DNA of 45,722 nucleotides from CAYNND01 sp964528735 (lineage in GTDB: Bacteria; Patescibacteriota; Minisyncoccia; Phycocordibacterales; UBA2100), in contig CAZGUV010000008.1 of NCBI GenBank assembly GCA_964528735.1, forward strand, positions 1-45,722, in the 5' to 3' direction. The first letter of the stretch is position 1. Every line of letters begins with the position of its first letter. Position numbers and translations under genes: made by a program. Under the pieces are notes generated by a model. The model had not been told where the DNA came from. It worked only from the letters and a program-made list of their open reading frames with translations, and did not search any database. Shown piece by piece: positions 39,592-45,722 of this stretch.

Positions 39592-40029
39592 TTACTTTTT
39601 TAGTTTCGCAATACCCTTTCCTGCATCATCGACATACTCGTTGATATCCAATGACCATGATATGTCTTTCAGCTTGCTATCTGACAACGATGGAAGCTCA
39701 GGTCCTTTCTGTGCAGTCGGATCGTCGCTTTTCGCAGAGCTCTTAGGCTTATCAACGTGCTTCCACAAGAACAGTTTACCACGGATTGTATAGTAAAATG
39801 CGCTTTCCAATACAATAAGAAACGGTCTGTCGTTTATTTTGTAAAACGCGAGCGCGAGTGCGAAACCCATTACAGGAAGCATGGCGACGAGTGCTATTTT
39901 TTGCGGCAACAGTGAGTATACAAAATACGAGAGCCCAGCTCCGCCCACAAGAAAAATAAACTGTTTGAATGTAAATGGTCCAAATATTTTATCCTCTACC
40001 TCTATGAATTGTGGCACCGAGAACTGCAT
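39592..40029 (-). CDS. PrgI-family T4SS membrane protein
   Basis: A 145-aa protein. MQFSVPQFIEVEDKIFGPFT, then KQFIFLVGGAGLSYFVYSLL and LVAMLPVMGFALALAFYKIN, with two membrane segments (about 25-42 and 47-64), are typical for PrgI, a VirB3-like partner of VirB4. FLIVLESAFYYTIRGKLFLW follows. The C-terminal 50 residues are charged and cytoplasmic. The start is set by TGA-TATACT ending 6 nt upstream. First gene of the prgI-TraC(N)-virB4 operon. Confidence 0.88.
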   Translation of the reverse strand: MQFSVPQFIEVEDKIFGPFTFKQFIFLVGGAGLSYFVYSLLPQKIALVAMLPVMGFALALAFYKINDRPFLIVLESAFYYTIRGKLFLWKHVDKPKSSAKSDDPTAQKGPELPSLSDSKLKDISWSLDINEYVDDAGKGIAKLKK

Positions 40030-40035
40030 AACTGC

Positions 40036-40044
40036 AGTATATCA
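40036..40044 (-). promoter_or_regulatory. Extended -10 of the prgI operon
   Basis: TGA-TATACT on the minus strand (hexamer 40036-40041), 6 nt before ATG 40029. It touches the inverted repeat at 40045-40070. Confidence 0.65.
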
Positions 40045-40070
40045 GCCCATACGCATGCGCATGAATGGGC
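40045..40070. promoter_or_regulatory. Inverted repeat next to the prgI promoter
   Basis: GCCCAT / ATGGGC arms surround an inner palindrome CGCATGCG. The repeat lies exactly against the extended -10, where a -35 would be. No T-run follows, so an operator is more likely than a terminator. Confidence 0.45.
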
Positions 40071-40080
40071 AATGCACAGC

Positions 40081-40641
40081 TTATACCGGGAGCTCTCGGT
40101 AGGGATCGCTCTGTACTTGTGTGCGCTGATTCATGGAATCACCAGCGTTGTTGCCGGGCTTTTGTTCGGTCGGTGCTTCACCCGCAAGCCGTTTCTTTAT
40201 GATGTCGTCAAGAGTCTTGGCCTGACTCTGTGCGGTGCCTGCAGGGACTTGGATACCAACTTCGTCGAGCACTTTTTGTTGCTCAATTGGTACCACTGGT
40301 ATGGTGCGGGTCGCCTTCTCCGTTGCGATGGTGTCTTGGAGCTGCTTTCGAATTGGCTCGAAAATTATCTCAACTGCGTCATTGTTTATTGCGATCGCCT
40401 CTTCTTGAGTTAATCCGACATGACTGACAATATTTCCAGGGAGTTCTTCAGGTGCTGTTACTCCAAAGAGAGCATAGGTAATCTCATTCTCAAGAAGTGT
40501 CCACTTGTCGAGGTGAATTTTGTGTTTTTGTGCGAGCGTACGCATTTTTGCTTCTAAGTCAGAAGACAAAATGGCTCGCTGGACAATTGCGGGCAGTGCA
40601 TTGAATGCATCAGTAAGTAGTTGTTGTGATGAAGTTTCCAT
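40081..40641 (-). CDS. Hypothetical protein between VirB6 and PrgI genes
   Basis: A 186-aa soluble protein, mostly helical in the first 130 residues (METSSQQLLTDAFNALPAIV, LEAKMRTLAQKHKIHLDKWT, LTQEEAIAINNDAVEIIFEP), with a disordered Gln/Asn/Gly/Pro C-terminus. I recognise no family. It starts 3 nt after the stop of the VirB6-like gene and precedes prgI, so it is part of the T4SS locus. Without a signal peptide or membrane segment it probably works on the cytoplasmic side, perhaps on the VirB6-like coiled coil or the ATPase; this is a guess. Confidence 0.65.
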   Translation of the reverse strand: METSSQQLLTDAFNALPAIVQRAILSSDLEAKMRTLAQKHKIHLDKWTLLENEITYALFGVTAPEELPGNIVSHVGLTQEEAIAINNDAVEIIFEPIRKQLQDTIATEKATRTIPVVPIEQQKVLDEVGIQVPAGTAQSQAKTLDDIIKKRLAGEAPTEQKPGNNAGDSMNQRTQVQSDPYRELPV

Positions 40642-40644
40642 ATA

Positions 40645-42906
40645 TTAGTGCTTTTCTGCGCCTCCAGCTGGTGATGAAGGAACACTTACGGTTGGGGTGG
40701 GCGCTGCTGCTGGTGATGATGGTGCACTTTTTGCGATTACCTCCCCAAGACTTGCGGTTCGCCTCGACTCGCGTGCTTCGCGGTCAAGCTCTGTTTGAGT
40801 CATTGACGCGCGCTTCTCTCCCGCACTCATACCGTACGAGTCCAAAGAGATTTTGTTTTCAGTGACAAATTTCTTGAATGCAGATGTTGCATCGCTCCTG
40901 TTTCGTTCTCTATCCCTCTCGAGTTGAATCTGTTTCACTTGGCGCTCTCGCGCTTTCATATCGGTCTCAAGCATGTTCTTCTCTTTCTCACGAGCAAGTC
41001 GCTCTTGTTCGTGTGAGTTGATCATCTGCTTGATGTCACTAATCTTCTTGTTCGCCTCATTCATACGACCTTCAGCTTCCTGGAGGTTTCTCTCGAGAAG
41101 GCGCTTTTCGTTGAGCTTCGCGGTATCAGTTGGGTTTTCTCCGTTCTTCTCTCTGAATGCTTTCAATGCATCAGTTGCATCAGCAGCGTTTTGCGTTGCT
41201 TGTGTGTGCTGTCCTTGTGCCTCGGCAAGTCGTTCACCACTTTCCTTAACAGTTTGCTGCAATCCTTCGATAGCCTGTTTCAGTTCGCTCGACTTAACTT
41301 CATGTTCTTGTTTTGCAGCATCATGTGTTTCGACAAGCTTTGCATCGCTCTCCTTTTTCGTTTGAGCTGTCTGCGCACGCATAAAGTCAGCCGAACGTAC
41401 GCCTTTCTCCTCACTCTCCTTTTTCTTTTTCTCAATCGATTTGAGAAGAGATTCTTTGCCTGGCTTGCCAGCCTGCATTCCAATCTTCTGAAGTGCTTTC
41501 ATAACGGCACCATCGCGGAAATCACCGCTCGTGTTAAGGCGTGCCTTATACTTCTCAAGGTTTTTGCGGGCAGCCTCTTTTTCTTCAAATGATTTATGAG
41601 GTCCTGCGTGTGCCTCTTCGAGTTGTTTTAGGTTTCGCTCAGCGGCACCAAGTCGTGCGCGTCTTGATACTGAGGCAACCGCGCCAAATCCGCCAGTGGT
41701 GACAGCCCCAAGCAGTCCACCAGCACTTATTGAACCAACTCCAACACCAAACAGCTCGTTTCCTTTTTTTGAAAGTGTATCGGCAATCTTGATTGCAACC
41801 ACAAAAATCACAACCATAACCCCGTAGCGCGCGAGTGCACTTCCTGCCTGTTGGATTGCTGTTGGCTCTGAGAATGATTCAACGCGCATTGCTTGTGCAC
41901 CGCTCCCAACCATTGCATCCATGATCTGGATTACAGTCCAGAGCATGAGTAAAAGGAGTGGAGCGAACAATGCGTTTGCAAGCAGCGCTGTTTTCCACTG
42001 GTCAAAGTAACTTTGAAATTTTGGTATGATAAGTGCTGCAACTGCAAGCGATGAAGTGAGCATGACTAAAATCAGCATCACCGCACGTCGCACCAAAAGC
42101 CACGAGCAATAGAGGAATGTGAATGCAGCGATTATGAGCATTATGGATATTCCAAAACCAGTGAGAATTATTTTTATTGGGTTGTGTTTTGCTTCCTTTC
42201 GAATCAAATCTGCGACTTTACTCGTGTCTCCAAGTTCGCCTATCCCAAATGAGGTAATGATTCTGTTTGATACATTCGCGTTGTTTCCGAGCGGGTTACC
42301 TACTGTATTTGTCCCCCCAACTCCCGCGATGCCTCGATAGAATTGGTATGCGACAAAGTTTGAAACATCTATGACTGCCATCGAAAAGAAAAGGCTAAAG
42401 TTCATGAAGAGTGCGACAAGTATTGCGCGAACCGCGTGTTGTTTGATGCTGTACTCGTGGTTGTTCAAGATTATATTTATTGCAATAAATATAAAAAATC
42501 CAATCAGTACAATTTGAGACAGGTCTCTGAAAATCAACCATATTCTACGAATAGCATCAATAATCCCCCACATCTCTAGTGTAGTCGTCAGGTCAGAGGC
42601 AAACGAACCAATTGCAACATCAAAGAGACCACCGGCGAGTCCAAGTAATACAGCAGCAACTGCAATAAATAGTTTCCCGATAAATACCGCAAAGTCATCG
42701 ATCCAGTCTTTTACTGTGTTACTGAAAAACCAGCCTCCAGCACCTGCAAGAACAAGCCCACCCAACAAGAGTGGTGGGGCAGCTTCGGCTCTGTAGGTTG
42801 CCACATGTATTTCAGGAGCTGTGTTCGTGCTTACATCAACATACGCGCTTAGTGGGCTCAAAAATATACACAATCCAAGTATCGCCGACGTAAGCGTGCG
42901 TCTCAT
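40645..42906 (-). CDS. VirB6-like polytopic membrane protein with long coiled coil
   Basis: A 753-aa protein. The N-terminus is a signal-like segment (SAILGLCIFLSPLSAYVDV). Residues about 45-400 hold some seven or eight membrane helices, including LFIAVAAVLLGLAGGLFDVA, IVLIGFFIFIAINIILNNHE, MLIIAAFTFLYCSWLLVRRA and YGVMVVIFVVAIKIADTL, as in VirB6/TrbL channel proteins of T4SS. Residues about 405-740 are a highly charged coiled coil (RARLGAAERNLKQLEEAH, EKRLLERNLQEAEGRMNEAN, REKEKNMLETDMKARERQVK), ending in a Pro/Ala tail. A TATACT box ends 6 nt before the ATG. The coiled coil is an unusual addition to a VirB6. Confidence 0.75.
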   Translation of the reverse strand: MRRTLTSAILGLCIFLSPLSAYVDVSTNTAPEIHVATYRAEAAPPLLLGGLVLAGAGGWFFSNTVKDWIDDFAVFIGKLFIAVAAVLLGLAGGLFDVAIGSFASDLTTTLEMWGIIDAIRRIWLIFRDLSQIVLIGFFIFIAINIILNNHEYSIKQHAVRAILVALFMNFSLFFSMAVIDVSNFVAYQFYRGIAGVGGTNTVGNPLGNNANVSNRIITSFGIGELGDTSKVADLIRKEAKHNPIKIILTGFGISIMLIIAAFTFLYCSWLLVRRAVMLILVMLTSSLAVAALIIPKFQSYFDQWKTALLANALFAPLLLLMLWTVIQIMDAMVGSGAQAMRVESFSEPTAIQQAGSALARYGVMVVIFVVAIKIADTLSKKGNELFGVGVGSISAGGLLGAVTTGGFGAVASVSRRARLGAAERNLKQLEEAHAGPHKSFEEKEAARKNLEKYKARLNTSGDFRDGAVMKALQKIGMQAGKPGKESLLKSIEKKKKESEEKGVRSADFMRAQTAQTKKESDAKLVETHDAAKQEHEVKSSELKQAIEGLQQTVKESGERLAEAQGQHTQATQNAADATDALKAFREKNGENPTDTAKLNEKRLLERNLQEAEGRMNEANKKISDIKQMINSHEQERLAREKEKNMLETDMKARERQVKQIQLERDRERNRSDATSAFKKFVTENKISLDSYGMSAGEKRASMTQTELDREARESRRTASLGEVIAKSAPSSPAAAPTPTVSVPSSPAGGAEKH

Positions 42907-42912
42907 GCCTTC

Positions 42913-42918
42913 AGTATA
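42913..42918 (-). promoter_or_regulatory. -10 of the VirB6-like gene
   Basis: TATACT on the minus strand, 6 nt before ATG 42906. Confidence 0.65.
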
Positions 42919-42957
42919 GTATGGATGTGTCTAAAAAGGTATGACCTGCTGTGCATT

Positions 42958-44727
42958 CTAGAGCTTCGTATCAGCCCATTTCTCTGCTTTGCACCAACTC
43001 TCCTGCCATGACTTCTCAGTTCGTTCAAAAAGGCTCTGCAATATATCTCTGAGCTGACTTTGTCGGTCACGCGCGTTTGATACGTGCGATGAATTATGCA
43101 ACTTCCCTGCCTTAACGAGTTTCTCAAGCTGCCCGATCACAAATTGAGCCGTCGCAGGGCTGCTATCGTTTTTGAGCATATTCTCGAGGCCCTTCAATAC
43201 AGACAGTGCACTGTCAGAGCTCTTAAGGTTGTCTGCAAATACCTTGCGAATTGGCTCAATATCGTCCTTTATTACCTTTATTGAGCGTTCATTTGTCTTG
43301 AGGAGTGTTACTGATTTTGTGACACCACTGAGCTTTGCAGTAATCTTATAGCGCTTTTTCGGGCTCACCTCAGTACTGCTTGGGTCATCAGTTATGTCAA
43401 CCGTGACATCAGCACTACAGCTACCAATACCCTCTGCGCATGCCTCGTCCTCTACCTGCTTCTTCAAATCCTTTTTTGCTTGCTCGAGCATGTCCTCGAA
43501 GCATTTGTCTTCGCGCTGGACAAGCGTGCCGATAGTTGTGTCAATGAGCGAGAGTGTAGTTTTGATGACTGCATTGTAGTCACTTTCGGTCTGTAATGCT
43601 TTTTGGAGTGCATCCTTTCCTACGTTTGTTGTCTCGCCACGTGCTCTGCCAAACGCGTCATCGACAGCGCGGTCAAGGTATGATGCTCCGCTTGCGTTGT
43701 TTGTAGTTGCTTGAAGTCCTCCAAATCCTGAGAGGACCTCTGTCTGGAGGTTTGTGATAAATGAACCAAGGAGTTCGTCAATGCTGTCAGCCTGCTCTGT
43801 CTGTCGATGTCCAGTCTGTACAAGAAAACTTGTCATATCAGCAATTACTTTACCCGGCGTGACTATCTGACAGTCTTCTTCATAGCGCCCATTTCCTACA
43901 GGTACTTGCCTACACTCCCTATCTGAGAGAAAGCCATTTCCCCAATCAAGCTCTTTATCCAAACGCTGAAGTTCGGCGCGCATTGTTGCGTCAGCAACTT
44001 CTCGGACACTCATGTATGTTGAGAGCTCGTCGTTTCCATCAAGAAATGTTGAGAGGAATTGTGACATACCGCTATTTTCAATATCACCGCTCAATAGAGC
44101 TTTCATTTCAGCATCAGTCCCCTTGAAACTACATGCGTACGCGAGGTCAGGTTGACGGGTTCTGTTCACATAATCTTGTACAAGGTTTCGTTTTATTCGT
44201 TCTCGGTATGGACCACACATTTTTTGGAGCGACTCGTGCTCCATAAATTTCTCCATGACTTCATCACGAAGTTGTGCTTGAAGTGCACGTGGATTTTGTG
44301 CATATTTTGCTTGACCCTGTCTTCCCTCGTTTATTTGTCGAAGTGCGGCACGTGTTATTCCTGAAACTATAGCTTCGCGTTGGCGAATATTGAGCCCATC
44401 GAGTACGCAGAATTTATTTACCAGAATAAATGTGTTGAGAGCAATAGCTTCTTCCGAGACTGGGACAAAAGTACCCTGCGCATGTTGCATTCCAACAGGT
44501 CCTACTTCCCCGATACCCTTACAGCCATAAATACCATTGCGTACGAATTCGTATGCGCTCGTCGAGTTACCACTGCCATCGTTTACAACACCCAAATCTT
44601 TGAGGTCCTTCTCGTACTCTTTCAACCACTTCTCAATGTTTGGATCTGTCTGTGCATAAACCAGAGTGCTACTGATGGTTGTCACCAGTGCTACAGATAT
44701 GAGAAATTGTATAAATATGCGAATCAT
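42958..44727 (-). CDS. Secreted 589-aa protein of the T4SS locus
   Basis: A signal peptide (1 to about 25, SVALVTTISSTLVYAQ) is followed by a largely helical protein with scattered cysteines (NGIYGCKGIG, NKFCVLDG, QKMCGPYRERI, RECRQVPVGNGRYEEDCQIV, DEACAEGIGSCS). The helical content is high (RQREAIVSGITRAALRQIN, NLQTEVLSGFGGLQA, LLKTNERSIKVIKDDIEPIR). I recognise no family. Its start overlaps the stop of the gene before by 1 nt (TAATG), so the two are coupled. Its place between the calcium-loop protein and the VirB6-like protein suggests a periplasmic/extracellular T4SS component, such as a VirB5-like or core protein; this is inference. Confidence 0.6.
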   Translation of the reverse strand: MIRIFIQFLISVALVTTISSTLVYAQTDPNIEKWLKEYEKDLKDLGVVNDGSGNSTSAYEFVRNGIYGCKGIGEVGPVGMQHAQGTFVPVSEEAIALNTFILVNKFCVLDGLNIRQREAIVSGITRAALRQINEGRQGQAKYAQNPRALQAQLRDEVMEKFMEHESLQKMCGPYRERIKRNLVQDYVNRTRQPDLAYACSFKGTDAEMKALLSGDIENSGMSQFLSTFLDGNDELSTYMSVREVADATMRAELQRLDKELDWGNGFLSDRECRQVPVGNGRYEEDCQIVTPGKVIADMTSFLVQTGHRQTEQADSIDELLGSFITNLQTEVLSGFGGLQATTNNASGASYLDRAVDDAFGRARGETTNVGKDALQKALQTESDYNAVIKTTLSLIDTTIGTLVQREDKCFEDMLEQAKKDLKKQVEDEACAEGIGSCSADVTVDITDDPSSTEVSPKKRYKITAKLSGVTKSVTLLKTNERSIKVIKDDIEPIRKVFADNLKSSDSALSVLKGLENMLKNDSSPATAQFVIGQLEKLVKAGKLHNSSHVSNARDRQSQLRDILQSLFERTEKSWQESWCKAEKWADTKL

Positions 44728-45641
44728 TATAGTGAATCTATATCTTTCACGGTGAAGTACACGCGGAGTGACTCCTGTGCCATTTTAAGCTGTCGTTCTG
44801 CTTTTCCAAAGTGACCAAGTGCACGGTAGCTTGCTATAACATCGTCATACCCTTTGCTCATACCTTCGAGGGCAGCGCTGGTGTACATAAAGCCGTTTAT
44901 GAAAGATATATGTTGCTCTGAGACATCATTCGGTACTGGTATTGCAAGTATCTCTGAGGCTACTGCAGTGTATACATCCGCCGCTGCTTTGAGTTTGGCA
45001 AATTCTTTCGGATCGTTTTCGTCAACCGCGCGTGCGTACATTTGGAGCTCATACTCAGGGATTTCTTTCAGCCGCGCGAGCTTGCCTTGCATTTGTGAGC
45101 GGTAGGTTAAGACAGCCGAACGACTCGAGTCAGGTATTATCCGCAGGTCTGCCTCAGTGTACTGTTTGTACTTCAGCTGGCTCAGATTTTGTATAGTGCT
45201 CTTAATTATTGCGTCCTTCTGTTTTTGCGAAACTTCGGTACCCCCATTTGACTGCTGTTCAATGATATACGAACCTACCAGTCTATCCGCTGCCAACTCT
45301 GTAGTTGTAATGTCTGCAGGGATGTTCCCTTGTGCAACATCAACAAAACTTTTTTCTCTTGCGCGCTTCATTTCATCAATCTCTTCCTTGTCTTCTACGC
45401 CGTCTCCGTCAGTATCTTTTTGGGCGGGGTCTGTTCCGTAGAGTATTTCTTGCCAGTCTGGTGCGCCATCCTTATCACTATCACCCGAATCTGGGACTTC
45501 ATCGAGCACCTCCTTTACTGATTTGGGCTGATTTGGCCCTTTATGCTTTTGGTAGTATGCAAAAATACCACTGATTGCGATGATGGTAAGTCCCGCGATA
45601 ACTGCAACAACAACTTTTTGATTAAGTGTCGTAAAAGACAT
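44727..45641 (-). CDS. Membrane-anchored protein with calcium-binding TSP3-like loops
   Basis: A 304-aa protein anchored by a segment at about 10-28 (VVVAVIAGLTIIAISGIFAY). Right after it, residues about 50-85 hold two Asp-rich loops, DSGDSDKDGAPDWQEILYGT and DPAQKDTDGDGVEDKEEID, a pattern of thrombospondin type 3 / EF-hand-like calcium loops with D-x-D-x-D-G. The remaining 200 residues are helical (ELQMYARAVDENDPKEFAKL, KAERQLKMAQESLRVYFTV) and resemble no family I know. TGA-TATACT ends 6 nt before the ATG. It is the first gene of the T4SS locus as seen here and is coupled to the next gene. Confidence 0.7.
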   Translation of the reverse strand: MSFTTLNQKVVVAVIAGLTIIAISGIFAYYQKHKGPNQPKSVKEVLDEVPDSGDSDKDGAPDWQEILYGTDPAQKDTDGDGVEDKEEIDEMKRAREKSFVDVAQGNIPADITTTELAADRLVGSYIIEQQSNGGTEVSQKQKDAIIKSTIQNLSQLKYKQYTEADLRIIPDSSRSAVLTYRSQMQGKLARLKEIPEYELQMYARAVDENDPKEFAKLKAAADVYTAVASEILAIPVPNDVSEQHISFINGFMYTSAALEGMSKGYDDVIASYRALGHFGKAERQLKMAQESLRVYFTVKDIDSL

Positions 45642-45647
45642 GTAATA

Positions 45648-45656
45648 AGTATATCA
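45648..45656 (-). promoter_or_regulatory. Extended -10 at the head of the T4SS locus
   Basis: TGA-TATACT on the minus strand (hexamer 45648-45653), 6 nt before ATG 45641. Confidence 0.65.
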
Positions 45657-45722
45657 GACAAGACAGAATAACTCTTTTTTTATGTGCGTAAGTTTACTGC
45701 TGTGTAATCGGTGGTGTAAAAA

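Noticed and set aside
1..45722. CRISPR array, insertion sequence or prophage
   Set aside because: No spaced direct repeats, transposase or phage structural genes seen; the only repeats are inside coding linkers.
45657..45722. Gene upstream of the calcium-loop protein
   Set aside because: The last 66 nt show no start or -10 for another gene; nothing can be said beyond the promoter region.

Overview
The window looks like a chromosomal segment of a Candidate Phyla Radiation bacterium (Patescibacteria, most likely a Parcubacteria-type lineage). The reasons are the split VirB4/PrgI/VirB6/T4SS-pilin locus typical of that group, shortened versions of housekeeping proteins (YebC, HolA, PolA without a proofreading domain, a MurE-like ligase without its N-terminal domain), very tight gene packing, and large secreted proteins without recognisable relatives. 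TGA is used as a stop codon (for example ruvA), so the UGA-recoded lineages are excluded. This placement is inference; no 16S rRNA is present.

Layout. 1-3514 (- strand): a shikimate operon with an unknown 316-aa gene, an aroA-aroK fusion and a truncated aroC. 3524-4330: small ORFs and strong hairpins. 4327-8162: rpsT, a 35-codon ORF, ruvA, a MurE-like ligase, a membrane-anchored protein, a SpoU methylase and tRNA-Lys. 8202-9782: guaA. 9792-19474 (- strand): five large exported proteins (two M15-like peptidases, one with a possible lysin-type N-domain, two long membrane-anchored ones) sharing Cys-containing Ig-like modules and Gln/Pro/Gly-rich linkers. 19514-24764: holA, polA and tsaE, divergent from pilB. 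24783-24955: a probable stand-alone structured RNA. 24987-29592: ruvB, a class A PBP, ruvC and yebC. 29614-34278: the replication-origin region (dciA-like, dnaN, oriC, dnaA | rpmH, rnpA, yidC, jag). 34281-45641 (- strand): a type IV secretion/pilus locus with a T4SS pilin, two accessory exported proteins, VirB4, its separate N-terminal partner, PrgI, a VirB6-like channel with a long coiled coil, a secreted 589-aa protein and a calcium-loop membrane protein.

The most striking pattern is in gene starts. More than twenty genes have a -10 hexamer (TATACT, TACAAT, TACTAT and similar, often extended by TGn) ending 6 to 9 nt before the start codon, most often exactly 6. That puts the transcription start on the A of ATG, so these mRNAs should be leaderless. 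Shine-Dalgarno sites are almost absent. The rule also fixes several otherwise ambiguous starts (tsaE, PBP1A, yebC).

Together the genes describe a small cell with a complete origin module, Holliday-junction processing split over three loci, a peptidoglycan wall, and a large investment in surface proteins and a DNA/protein-transfer or pilus machine. This would suit an attached or predatory lifestyle, but that last point is inference.
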